Shown here in pieces: positions 33,682-45,077 of a stretch of 64,000 nt of DNA. The notes under the pieces are model-generated. The model saw only the letters and a list, made by a program, of their open reading frames with translations. It was not told where the DNA came from and made no database searches. The DNA lies in contig ML976660.1 of the NCBI GenBank assembly GCA_010015655.1, positions 1 to 64,000 of the forward strand, read 5' to 3'. Each line of letters begins with the position of its first letter. The stretch's first letter is position 1. The position numbers were made by a program, and so were the translations under genes. This stretch comes from Bimuria novae-zelandiae CBS 107.79. Lineage: Eukaryota > Ascomycota > Dothideomycetes > Pleosporales > Didymosphaeriaceae.

Positions 33682-34958
33682 TCACGTATCGTATCCCCAG
33701 CCTCCCTGAACACCGCGTCCGCGTCCGAGGTCGCCATTGGAAAGCGCACGAGCAACCTGGAAGCCCTGGGTAAGTAGATTGACCGTGGTATCTACGCCCT
33801 CGTGACCTGTCCGAATGGTTCCGGGCATAGGCGGGTCTTCAGGTCTCGCGATTACGCCGGCCAACACCTCTTCGCTCGCCTCACACTGGAAACGGTCCAA
33901 GACGAGCCGTCTGATGCCGACGTGCCACTTCTCGAACCACTGCTCCTCGCTGATGCTCGTATACACTTTGTTACCGCGGCCATCACTCCTCGACCATGGC
34001 CAATCGGCAATGACTACGTGGTACCTCTTTGTGGCAAAGAACAGTGCCGGCCAGGTGAAGATCCAAAGGAACGTCAGGTAGAACACCCAGCAGATCCAGG
34101 TCGTCAAGCGCCATTGGTTGATGCGATTGGTCGTGTATATATCGACGTTCTTATTCTCGACCGGAAAAGTCACACTGATGTGCCCTCTATAGTTGGTGCT
34201 GCGGATCAATCCTTCCAAGCGCTTCTTGAGATAGTCTTCGTCAAATCCAGTCACCTATATAGCGGGTTCAAGTCAGTGCAGGCCGCTATGGTTCTACTCG
34301 ATTTACGTACGACGCGACGCAGGCGGAAGATCCTTAGCATCCTCGGTGATGCACAGTAGCGATGGCACCACTCCTTGAGCCCAGGCCCCACATCACCAAC
34401 TTCAATTTCCTGCTTATGTCCAGGCGCACGGCACTTCAATATACTCCCGCGGTATGTCTTCTCGCCATTCTCGACTGTCCGGAGGTCCAGTTCCCGTGGT
34501 GATAGGTAATGTCGAAGATCGATCACAATCCTGAAGTCAGTTATATCTTTCGTCTCTTTCTTGTCGCCTCGCTTGACTGTCTCCTTGTGTGTACCCATGA
34601 TATAGACCAAGGGATAAGGAGCCTCCTGGGCCAGTGAGCGAACCGCCTGCTCAAGAGCCACTGGATCTGTGTCATATCTCGGATTGCTCTGCGTCTGCGT
34701 CTCGGGCACCTGCGGCTTCCCCATTTTCAATGTGACATGTCCCGAGTGATCACTCCGTCCTTGAGTAGGCGCGACGTGCGTAAAAGGCCCATGCTCGGCG
34801 GCAGAGCTCGGGCCCTGGCTATCGGCATACGATGGAGGAAGTAGGCCAGCACTTTCAGCTACGTCGTCGTAGCTATAATCATCGGGCGTCGTGTGGAGTG
34901 ATACGGCGTCAGGGTCCTCGTCGCGATACGGCGCAAGTGCCGGTTGTGGTTTACCCAT
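33682..34958 (-). CDS. Conserved fungal membrane protein of unknown function
   Basis: Exons 34311-34958 and 33682-34254 (56-base intron, GTACGT..TAG) give 406 residues. The N-terminal 100 residues are polar and disordered. A folded part follows (YPLVYIMGTHKE, ITDFRIVIDLRHYL). After the intron come RLEGLIRSTNYRG and two close hydrophobic segments (TTWICWVFYLTFLWIFTW, then a second stretch), suggesting a hairpin in a membrane. The C-terminus is Gly/Arg-rich. The layout is familiar from fungal genomes where such proteins are annotated vaguely; I cannot assign a function. Confidence 0.8.
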
Positions 34959-35583
34959 AACTCACGTCGCGTTATTTGAGTGACGGTGGAAGAACGTAAT
35001 TGAGACGGTAAAGCGCGACAAGTACGGAGGTAAGGGGAGCATTGTCATCCTTTATGCGACGCCCTGCAGTCAGACCATTTACTGTTTTGGGGGCCATTTT
35101 AGGCAGCTGTCGTATTCACGGCCGCTAGAGCGGAAGCTGTCCAGCATCACTAAATCTTGAATGCCGCGTAACTTGGCTGGCATTAACAGTAATATTGCAA
35201 CAATGTAGTGAAAGATTCTCTTTCAGATACAAGTTGTGAATCCATTGCAGGTCGGTGTTGCGGGGTAGGAGGGACCCTTGTGCCAAGACGCTAGTACCAG
35301 GTCGGACAGGTACCAAAAAGGTCTGGAGCTTTTGCGACAGCGACGAGCGCCAGACCTTACTTTTTAAAATTCAAACCGCCATCTCCCCTTGGAAATTATA
35401 TCTTTTGACCTGCCATATACGAGTCAGTCGAAACTGGCCGCCCGTATCATCCGAGTTTCCGCCCTATGTGCGCTACCACCCCGCCGAACCTTTCGCAGAT
35501 GGGTCATCGATAGCTCTACCCGACGCGCAATACACGTTACTCCACGCACAAATATACCGCTACCTACGAATATACATACCGAG
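34959..35583. other. Divergent intergenic region between two genes
   Basis: It should hold the promoters of the minus-strand membrane-protein gene and of TRM1. The TRM1 frame is open upstream to about 35,389 but has no ATG, so a near-cognate upstream start with a mitochondrial-like Arg-rich extension is conceivable. Confidence 0.4.
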
Positions 35584-37733
35584 ATGGTAGAGGAGCAGCC
35601 CGCATCCCTTGGAGCCTCTCCTCGAGCAGGCCAGAGCGTCCAGCACGATGGAAAGACCTACACTACTATCAAGGAGGGCCTCGCGCACATCCTTGTGCCC
35701 CACGACACGCCCACGTCGACCGATCCACGCATGTCGAAGGAGGATACGCAGAAGCAGCAAGTTTTCTACAATCCAATCCAGCAATTCAATCGTGATTTGA
35801 GTGTGTTGGCTATCAAGACGTTTGGCGAGGATTCGACACTACGGAAGCAGGAACGCCATGATCGAGAGAAGCAGAAGATGGCCCGCAAGAACAAGAAATC
35901 GGCACAAAAGGAATCACACAAGGACCAAGCAATGGATACCTCCGAGCCCCGACCCGAAAGTAATGCTGCAAATAAAAGGAAGCTGGACGACAATGAGGTC
36001 GCTGTAGACATGGAAGAGAGCGTGGCGAAGCGAAGAAAGAGTGCACAAGATAATGGCGACAATGTGATGCTCGTTATTGAAGAGCCACGTATCCCGTCGT
36101 CTGAAGCCGAGAAACCCACACAGCGAGCAGAGTGGAGACCGCCATTCAAGATCTTAGACGCTCTGTCAGCGACTGGCCTTCGTGCACTACGATACGCAAA
36201 GGAAATTCCATTCGCGACTTCAATCACAGCCAATGACATGTCGGAGAAGGCCACGCAATCTATTGCGCTCAATGTCGAACACAACAAGCTCGGGGGAAAG
36301 ATCCAAGCACATACTGGCAATGCAATCGCATACATGTATAGTTACTGCGACAAGAAAGGATACGATGTGATCGATCTTGATCCCTACGGTACCGCTGCTC
36401 CTTTCATAGACTCAGCAATACAAGCGATCAATGATGAAGGCTTGCTCTGCGTCACATGTACCGATTCTGCCATATTTGCCTCTCATGGCTACTTGGAGAA
36501 AACGTTCTCCCAATACGGAGGGCTGCCCCTCATCGGTGATGCCTGCCACGAGGGTGGTCTCCGACTTGTCTTGCATGCCATCGCGCAATCTGCAGGAAGA
36601 TATGGAATGGCTATAGAACCCCTCCTCTCGCTGTCCATCGACTACTATGTCCGAGTTTTCGTAAGAGTGCGAAAGGCACCGAACGACGTCAAGTTTCTGG
36701 CAGGAAAAACCATGCTTGTATACCATTGTGATGCGGGTTGTGGAGCATGGAAGACACAGTTCCTGGCAAGGAACAGAGAACAGAAAGCCAAAAACGGCAG
36801 CACATTCTATAAGTATGGCTTCGCCCACGGTCCTTCTGCAAATGAGCACTGTGAGCATTGTGGATTTAAGACTCATGTAAGTGCAAATTTCACAGCATCC
36901 GAAGCATCTACTAACGCCGATAGTTGTCTGGTCCTATGTATGGCGGACCTCTGCACAATTCCGAGTTCATCAAGCGTGTCCTTGCGCAGCTTAAGGACGC
37001 CGATCGAGAGACGTATCCTACCATGGACCGTATCGAGGGCATGCTGCACACTGCGCTCGAAGAAACAACATTTGGTGTGGAAGACAAGACGAGCAAAGGG
37101 AAGGAGACGGAGCACTTAGACCCTTTGATACCGAGATCCGACCCAGCTGTACAAGACCATCACCCTTTCTTCACCACGACCAGCTCACTCTCCCGAGTCG
37201 TGCATTGTTCAGCACCTCCAACCGCGGCAATACGTGGTGCTCTCCGACACGCTGGCTTCAGGGTGACCATGAGCCACTGCAAACCTGGCTCCATCAAGAC
37301 TGATGCCTCATGGCGGGACATCTGGCACATTATGCTTGAGTGGGTTCGTCAGAAACAGCCCCTGAAAAATATGCTCAAGGAGACCAGCGCGGGCTACGCA
37401 ATTGTGTCGAAAGGGAGCGCTCAAGGTGCATACACACACAAAAAGGCAGAACAGACTGCGGATGTTGCACCAGCGGCAGAGGCCCCGACAACGGAGGCGC
37501 CAACGACCCCTGGACAGTTGCTCGACAATGCCTTGAACGGTACACCTTCAGGCGCGGCAGATACAAATCCGGCAGGAACGGGACGGGACGGCAACAACCG
37601 GCCGTCGTACCTGGATGTCAATTTCGACGTCATATTCGACGAGAGGCTCGGTAAAGATTTGGACAGAGGAAAATACGTACGCTACCAGGTCGCCCCACGT
37701 GAAAATTGGGGCCCCATGTCACGTGCAAAGTAA
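35584..37733 (+). CDS. TRM1: tRNA (guanine26-N2)-dimethyltransferase
   Basis: Exons 35584-36876 and 36924-37733 (47-base intron) give 700 residues. The enzyme uses SAM to dimethylate G26 of tRNAs in nucleus and mitochondria (known for the family). Visible motifs: EGLAHILVP (about 31), FYNPIQQFNRDLS (about 61), the SAM-binding segment LDALSATGLRALR (about 189), DLDPYGTAAPF (about 265) and CTDSA (about 292). A zinc-binding pattern CDAGCGAW..HCEHCGF lies at about 381-427, and GPMYGGPLH and HCKPG..KTDA in exon 2. An insertion of about 110 charged residues lies between the first two motif groups, and the C-terminus is an Ala/Thr/Pro-rich tail. No lesion is seen. Confidence 0.95.
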
Positions 37734-38776
37734 TGGAGAACGCGTAGTGAGGACGCGTTTGCGATCTAACATGCAGCAGTCGGGACAATGCCCGCCAAGT
37801 TATGAATGGAACCCTGGGACCTCCGTCCGTTGTCAAACGTAATCTATAGGTAGAAATAGAAACGAAGAAATGTAAAAACTGCACTACTGCTCCGCTATCC
37901 CGCGACCATTGATTTTGTGTCAGATACCGGAACCAGCTGGAGAGGTTCAATGTGCGTGGTTTTCGTGTGGCCGCTCTTTCGTCATCGATATTTTGGGCTT
38001 AGTGCGGTCGTTAGGTACGTTCTTGCAGTGTGCCCTCCATCAGGTCGAGCTCATGCCGACCTCATCGCCGCAAACCCCTGACCAAAGAAAGTTGCGATTG
38101 TCACTTCCGACCTGTCCCGAAGCGTACATACCTACAGAGATTCACTTGGGGCATGATCACCGCGATGCCGAGCCGGGTGTTGTGCACGCTGCCTTGGTTC
38201 ACCACGTCTCCGCGGGAGCTTGATTTTGTATCACCCCAGGAATCTGGGCTTCTGCTCTTACAAAGACCGTGGCACGGCCATAGCTCCGGGGATGCAATCT
38301 GTCAAATCTCATCGGCCAGAGCTATAGTGGGTCCGCATCTACAATAGCTCCAGGGTTGGTTTTCGGTCGTGCTGTCATCGCTACATCACAGGCAGACTCC
38401 TCGTCCAGGAAACGGCGCGTCCCCACAGAGGCTCCCGATCGCTTAACCTTAATAACTGTCATTCAATTCTCATTTGCCCGTTGTTTTGCTCCAATGGCCC
38501 ACCTCCGCGTCTAGTTGGGATGGGCTTTCCACGCTGCAAGGACCTTTGCAGCGGCGAGCATGTGAACTCGGCCAACAACTACCGTCGATACTTCCGACTC
38601 GAGCATGTCATGAAGTCATTTGAATAGCAAATGGTCTTGCAAAGTTTGGTTTGCCATTACGCGTCGTTGACGACGAAAACGCTGCAGATGTAGTCAAGCG
38701 CGACAGTCACTGATGGATTATAAGACTGCGCGTCGTCAGATGCTGCAACTCCATCCGACCTCGACAATCCGCAAAG
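37734..38776. other. Intergenic, about 1 kb
   Basis: No coding exon is recognised. The last 100 bases precede the Rds1-like gene and include a TATA-poor, pyrimidine-containing promoter region. Confidence 0.4.
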
Positions 38777-40310
38777 ATGCTCACCAGTACTATCTACGCT
38801 TCGACGTTGCTGTCAGCGCTCGCTGTGGCTGCTCCGGCGCCTCAAGTGCCCGGATACACTGACGATAATTTCCCCGTCACCGTCAGTGAGCCAACTGGTG
38901 CACCTGCATCCTCTTTTGGTCCGGACTCTCAGATCAATGCTGTTGTCCCCACCCCTATTCCTGGACCTCCACGTAGGAGTTCTGATGTGGATGGGCCCAC
39001 GAGCCACGGTCCCTACTCAGGTTCCCCTACGACCACTGGAGCTGAGAAGGCTCCCACCACCTTAGGCAAAACCATTACGCCTCTGCCACCAAACCCCACG
39101 CATACCTACTACAATCCCAATGGCAAGCTTCAGGATCCGGCGCCCATCCCGTACATGCCCGCTGGTGAGTTATCATCTGAACAGGTTTTATCGCACAGTG
39201 ACTAACAAAGTTGCAGGTGGTCTTGGAACCAATGGAACACTCCCGCGCTACCAGGTGAACAGCGACTTCGACTTCGAGTCCATTCAGCTCGGCTTGTACC
39301 AGGAATGGATTGAGCTTGATCTGTTCAACAACGGTCTCGCCGTCTTCTCAGACGAGGACTTCATTGAGGCTGGTCTCACTGCTGAGGACCGCTCCTACAT
39401 CGCGTTCATGGCCGTCCAGGAAACTGGGCATGCTACTCTGCTCAGCAACATGCTCGGAGAGGCTGCTGCTCCTCAATGCACATACGACTACCCCTTCCGC
39501 ACCGTCCGCGAATTCATCGACTTCAACCAGAAGCTTACTCGCTGGGGTGAGTCAGGTGTCTGGGGCTTCCTCGCGCACCTTGACAGCCGTGAGGTTGCCA
39601 ACCTTCTTTCGCTATCTATCGCCACCGAGGCCCGCCAGCAGATGTCTTTCCGCCAGATGCTCGGTTTGCACCCTATGCCCGTATGGTTCGAGACCGGTAT
39701 CCCGCAGTCGTGGGCTTGGACTTACCTCGCACCCTACATCAGTTCTTGCCCGGAGAACACCACCCGTCTCGCATGGCAGAACTTCCCCACCCTCCATATC
39801 GTGAACCAGGCCAACCCCAACCGCTTCTTGCCCAACGACACCGCCGACTTTGAAGTCACTGGCAAGCGCGTCGCCGACCCTGCGCGCTCCGACATCAAGG
39901 CCGACGAGTCCTGTGTCAACCTGAACGTCACCGGCTATGGCTGCGGTCCCGCCATCGCGCGCAACCGCTCTGAGCCCCTCTCCTTCCCTGGCAAGCAGGT
40001 CAACCTCACCTGGGAGGCGCCCGGCCAGGCCGTCGGCCCCAACAACTCGTACGTCACCGCCACAACCGCCGGCCAGCCTCAATTCGTCGCCTGGGTCTCG
40101 CAGCTCAACTTGACCTACACGCCTCTCACCGTCACGGGTAACAATTCCGGCTTCACGCACCAGCCCGCCGGCGAGGTGTTCCAGGGTGACCCAGCAGTCA
40201 ACGGCACCATGTTCATTGCGCTTACCGATTCGGATATCTTTTTGACGCCGTTTAATTTGTCGATGATCAACCCGCACGTCGTCGCGCTTGGGTTGTACCA
40301 GGCTGGTTAA
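38777..40310 (+). CDS. Rds1-like secreted ferritin-fold protein
   Basis: Exons 38777-39164 and 39217-40310 (52-base intron) give 493 residues. The first 18 or so residues are a signal peptide (MLTSTIYASTLLSALAVAA). A Pro/Thr-rich linker (to about residue 130) follows. Then comes a ferritin-like helical domain: SIQLGLYQEWIELDLFNNG, EDFIEAGLTAEDRSYIAFMA, VQETGHATLL (Glu and His as in metal-binding helices) and SIATEARQQMSFRQMLGL. The pattern matches the stress-induced Rds1 family of fungi. Several N-x-T/S sites occur in the C-terminal half, consistent with a glycosylated extracellular protein. Metal binding and stress regulation are family knowledge or inference, not shown here. Confidence 0.9.
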
Positions 40311-41524
40311 GCGGATGGAGTGAGGACAGAAGTGCGTTTGTGTTGTAATGATATAATGCCCAGAGTATGAGTTGGAGTGTGTCGAAAGATTGTATATACC
40401 CTTTGTGGATACTGCGTGCGTCGAGAGTCAGACTAATTAATGAGATTGTATAATATCCACTTTGCGCTTCATCACTGTGTCGTCTGATGTGTTCTTCTTG
40501 CGATGTGTAAGCTCATTCTGATCGTGTTCATGTTTATGGCCCATCGTGAACGTTAGTCCATCATTTGAGCACACGATCGACGAATCATCATGCGCATTTA
40601 GGACGGGGGAGAGAAACTCTTCGCGTCGCATGCGCTGCTGGAGGATTGCAGCGGGTCTCAGGCTGTATGGCTGTATGCAGATTAGCCTGAATGCTGTGTA
40701 GCTGCACCGCACCGCACCGCACCGCACCGCACCACCCGCAGACGCAGGTACAACCACGACCTCTGCGTCCGTTCTTTAGTATTCGGTCACCGACGTAAAA
40801 CATTGCGTTACGGCGCAAGCAGCATGTAGGATGTGTATCTTGCATTGGAATCCGTTGTAGAAGCGCTCTGCGCCTTGTCGGCATTCGACTCGATTGGGCG
40901 GGCCGAGCTCGTGAATGGATTCGGCACACGTCTGTATATGGTGACGTACGTGGGCTGATCAAACATTCTCACAAATGAATGCAGATTACTCCATGTATAG
41001 AGGAAGCGTGCAGACGCAGGTCTATCGGCGCCATTCCACGTCCCTCACTTTGCATCTGGGTAGCGACGCTCATTGTCTGTCGCTCTGAGGATCCATCACC
41101 ATCACGCAAGCACATGAACCAAAACAAAAATGCTAGGTAGAAAACCGTTCAATTCCGATACCTAAACCCGCATGCGCCTCACTCCAATCCGTCCGCCCCC
41201 GCCTGCCGACTCAAAGCGCGCATGCGGCGCAAAAGCTATGCGCGTACAAGGGTATGAAGAAACATGTACGTAGCCCGAACCCAAGCCTGAAAATCCCGCC
41301 GTTTTTCCCGTCGCCCGGGGTCAAATACAATACATATAATGGAAGGATCGGGATGGAAGGGGAAAGTCATGATAACTGTGCCGTGCAGCGACGGTGATGA
41401 CGATGGCGGTGCGCACACGGAAGGTTTACACAACGCAGATGGATTAGTTTTGGATGCTTGAAGAGATCATGAGGGTGCCGTTTTAGAGGTCAGAGGTCCC
41501 GAGAGCATGGTTTTGTTGAGGTGG
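40311..41524. other. Intergenic, about 1.2 kb, with a CACCG microsatellite
   Basis: No gene is recognised. About six copies of a 5-base CACCG repeat lie at 40,703-40,733. The rest is the 3' flank of two convergent genes. Confidence 0.5.
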
Positions 41525-42061
41525 TTAGGCCTGGTTCTTGGGGTTCTCGGAGCTCTTCTTCCACTGTGGACACACATTAGCGATTGCGGTTAAGATAGCG
41601 AGGAAGAGAGAGGATGATGAACGACAACAGAGAGCCTTAAAGTTCAAATGTTTTCTGGTGATAAAGATTTTATGAGGAAAGTGCGACTTACGTCCTCGCC
41701 GAGTTTCTTCTGCTGTTCCTTGAATTCGAGCTTCTCGTACTTGGAGCGGTTCTCCTTGACTGTGACGCGAATTAGCAATCGCTCCTGTTTGAGGATCTTA
41801 AATGTCGTTCCATTCCACGATAGGAAATGGCCAAGTCGATCGTTCTTGCTCTGGCGAGCAAAGACGCGTCGCAACGCGATCTAAACGCGTGATTTGTGGT
41901 GAGAGAAAGCGCGTGGACTCACAGTAGGCCTGCATCTTTGTCATTGCCACACTCGCCTTGCCTTTCTTGCCCTTCTTCGCTGGTCGTACGGCCTTCTTCA
42001 CGCCGGCAGTGGGCGCTGCTTTGGCCTTGGGAGTGCTCGCTTTGGAGGTAGCAGGAGCCAT
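41525..42061 (-). CDS. Small HMG-box-like protein
   Basis: Exons 41923-42061, 41692-41759 and 41525-41563, joined in frame through introns of 163 and 128 bases, give 81 residues. The first 40 are Ala/Lys/Pro-rich, like a histone tail. The rest reads MTKMQAYF, KENRSKYEKLEF, KEQQKKLGEDW and ends SENPKNQA. This resembles the first two helices of an HMG box (aromatic, then KENR..Y, then LGE.W) but is short. A chromatin or nucleic-acid role is inferred from the basic tail and this resemblance. Confidence 0.7.
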
Positions 42062-42780
42062 GACGATATTGCGCTAATCAAATTAAATTGAAATTGTTCA
42101 ATGTAATCGGGTCGGAAAACGTGGAAAGACGAATCTATGAAATTTGAAATTTGGGTGGTTTGGAAAATGGAACGAGGGGAAGGGTGAGAGGAAACGCGTT
42201 TACTTAAGTGATAACAACATCCGAAAATTGCGCTAACGCAATACGGTTAGGGCGGAGCTGCGATGGTGGATGGATGCGAGCATGTCTTACATATAGTTAT
42301 GAAGAGGTGCCGGTGAGCGATTGGCGCGCGTTGTTGAGGCTAGAACTTATAGTTCGGATCCGATGGACTGTCTTTCGAAAAAAGCCTGCTATTGAAGGGA
42401 GACACAAGACGCGTAGTGGGATGTTTTGCGATCCCGGAAGTGTATTTGAGAATGGGGAGGATGTGTAAATGATTAAGCCCCAGATTGTGCTATCATTCGC
42501 AGCTGTATTGTTGTTTATAGATCCACAGGGTCACAGATGTGGCTCGCGCCGAACCCAATTGCCAAAAGGATAGCCAACCCAATTCCACGGTTCCTCCGAA
42601 TCTCAATCAAAATCACCGCTCTAACCCCAGGAGCATAGGGGCCGGTTTAAGAGCCACGGCACTGTACTGTCTTCCAAGTGCCAGCGCCGCACAAGGCCAA
42701 AATGGGCGTGACGCCAACGGCAAGCGACGCCGCGGCTGTTCTATATAGTCTCCTCGACCATTCCAAGAAATCCTTTCCGT
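42062..42780. other. Intergenic, no gene seen
   Basis: Upstream region of the HMG-like gene and 3' flank of the Dap1-like gene. No motif is supported. Confidence 0.4.
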
Positions 42781-43399
42781 CTACTGCTGCGCTGCGGCGG
42801 CCTTGGCTTCCTCGCTTCCTACTGGGACAAGCTTGCCGACGACCAGGTATTTCTCCGAGAAGCGCTCCTCCCAGCCGCGAAGAGCCTCCAATTGCTCTTC
42901 GTTCAGGTCCTCCAAGTCGTCTAGCGGGCCGTCCAAGTCTTTGGTCAGCATATCCTCGTCGAAGCTACCGTGAGCCAGACCTCGGCTCGCATCTCGCCCA
43001 GCAAAGTTCGCATAGGGACCGCCAGGACCGTAGAAGTTCCTTCCCGATGTGACATCAAAGACACGTCCGCGCACAGCCAGGTAAACAGGCATGCCGTTCA
43101 AACCATTGTACGGGAAGAGGTCCGGCGGAGTAAACGTGCGGAAGACGGTTGGCGGCGGGCCCTTCGGAAGCACTTGCGGCTTCGCCGGTTTGAGACGGAG
43201 GTAGACCAGAAAGACGAATAGTGAAGCGAGGATGATGTTGATGGGTGTTACAGGCGATGCCCTAGAGACAACTGTCAGTCGGCCGGCGGTGGACATGAAG
43301 CTCGGGTACTTACGCGTGAGTGGCCGTCGGGGGAGAAGATGCTGCAGCTCTGTTAGCTTCATCTTTACGTAGAGGGTAGTGAGCAGTACCGTCAGCCAT
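42781..43399 (-). CDS. DAP1: Dap1/MAPR cytochrome b5-like haem-binding protein
   Basis: Exons 43314-43399 and 42781-43261 (52-base intron GTAAGT..TAG) give 188 residues. After a polar N-terminus comes one membrane anchor (PINIILASLFVFLVYL, about residues 34-49). The cytochrome b5-like domain follows: FRTFTPPDL, YNGLNG.PVYLAVRG.VFDVT, FYGPGGPYANFAGRDASRGLA, the canonical MAPR pattern with conserved Tyr residues that bind haem. The family regulates cytochrome P450 enzymes such as Erg11 in the ER (known). The gene looks intact. Confidence 0.93.
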
Positions 43400-44484
43400 G
43401 TCGGAGCGGGCGTCTGATCGTATGCGGCGAGGACGGACTCTGTGAGAGTTGATGAAGGTAGGTGTGCGGCGGGGCAGGATGATGCAACTTAGAGTAATCG
43501 CTCGTGCAGCACCACCACTAGAGTAGAGCGAACAAACATACCGGGGCGTGCGGAAGCCCAACCCAATACCAACATGCCTTGGGCAGTGGCATGCACGTGA
43601 TAGTCAGCTGGCCCCGATGCATTGCTTTGTGTGAGCACACCGCGAGGGCTTAGGCATGGACAAGGCGAAAGGAGCTCTTCGGTGCTCGACAACACACCCC
43701 TCGGCGGACAATCAACGCGCCACATTATTACACGCAGAACGGCCACGGCCGACCTAATTACCGCTCGCCCACATGGTCTGCTCCTTCAATCAACGTATAA
43801 ATAGGCGATCAGCCATCGTCGCGGGCGCGCGCGACTAACAGACGTGTGCTTATTGCGAATCACTCGAGGGCAAGGCTAGCCCGCCAACTCTGAAACAGCG
43901 ACAGTCGACCCTGAAACACTACAGACGGTTCATTTCGGTAGCCTCGAGGAGCTCTCATTCGCTGGGCTGCAGGCTGGTGCCCGTGCTGCGGAGAACATAT
44001 TGATCATTTTCATCGAACGGCTGCTCGCTTTGTGAGGACATCTAGGGGTCTTTCTGATCGCAGAGTTGCTAGGTAGTCGTCCAGGACACGCGCACGAGAG
44101 CTGCTGCGCCTCTCGACGTAAACGCAAACAATCTCGCCTCAAGCCACCTAACTAACATTCGCTCCTTCCTTACCTCAGCTCGCATTGCCCCTGCCACGGG
44201 TATGTACATTCCTTTGAACACTTCACGGTTTCTCCAGCTTGCTTGCGGTAGCAACGAACCTGTCGCAGCTTCCAAATTAATTCTATAATCGGTACGTATG
44301 TCTTCCTATTGCTGCCTGCTTTCCATACCACAACCCACCATCCTCACGCGGCTCCATCGTTACCTTATTCTTCGACCCGGATCCGACGAAAACGCGACAT
44401 TTTGCCCCACGCAACGGGCGCCAGTATTTGGATACTATCAACAATTATCGCAGCCATTTGGCGTCTATTCACTCTGAGGAAACC
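43400..44484. other. Divergent intergenic region, about 1.1 kb
   Basis: Between the Dap1-like and Pmp3-like genes. It contains pyrimidine-rich promoter-like stretches and a possible leader intron near 44,280-44,480, but no coding exon is recognised. Confidence 0.4.
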
Positions 44485-44895
44485 ATGGAAAATATGGCAT
44501 ATGATCCCAGGATGGGAACATATGCCGTTGAGCACGGCTCGGTAGCACCTCCAAATCGTCGCAGACGTGACGTCCCCTGGCTTCTCATTGTCGCCATCTT
44601 CGTCCCACATCTCGCTGTATACCTGGACGGTGCTTCGCGGCCGACTGTGCGGTCCATCTTGTGGCTCTGGATCCTCTCAATCCTCCTGTGCTGGCCCTTG
44701 CTGGTCTTCCCCATGTTCTGGGCGATTTCCTATGTCTTTCGATCCAACGAGAGACACCGGATGTCGCGCCCTATGCGCTACCAACTTTGGGTGCACAATC
44801 CCGAAGGCAAGAGGACATTTGCGGAAACTTCTTCACATATGGGACCCGCCGCCATTCCTCAACCTGAAGCCATCGAAGGCGGCCGTCGGAAGTGA
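44485..44895 (+). CDS. Pmp3/UPF0057-like small membrane protein
   Basis: The ATG at 44485 (AACCATGG context) gives 136 residues. After about 30 polar residues, two membrane helices follow: VPWLLIVAIFVPHLAVYL and ILWLWILSILLCWPLLVF, then AISYVFRS. The spacing and the IF.P.LAV.L motif resemble the Pmp3 family, which affects plasma-membrane potential and salt tolerance. The C-terminal 65 residues are polar. A Gly/Cys-rich frame follows the stop (about 44,925-45,030) and could be an alternative spliced tail. Family assignment is tentative. Confidence 0.55.
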   Translation: MENMAYDPRMGTYAVEHGSVAPPNRRRRDVPWLLIVAIFVPHLAVYLDGASRPTVRSILWLWILSILLCWPLLVFPMFWAISYVFRSNERHRMSRPMRYQLWVHNPEGKRTFAETSSHMGPAAIPQPEAIEGGRRK

Positions 44896-45077
44896 TCTCG
44901 ACGGTCGCACCGTGGAATTTCTGCCGGCGGTGCTGCCCTTAGGGGCGACGGAGGCGGTGTCTGCGGTGGTGACGGAGGTGGAGGTTGTGGAGGCGGTGGT
45001 GACAGTGGATGTGGTTGTGGGAGCGGTCTGTCATATGTATCAAGAACTCCGCTAATTTGGCATGTCACAGGTTAATT

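Noticed and set aside
39612..40277. 221-codon minus ORF
   Set aside because: Antisense shadow of the Rds1-like coding exon, caused by its codon bias.
40703..40733. CACCG repeats as a telomere or functional element
   Set aside because: Only about six short units, interstitial, and unlike TTAGGG; an ordinary microsatellite.
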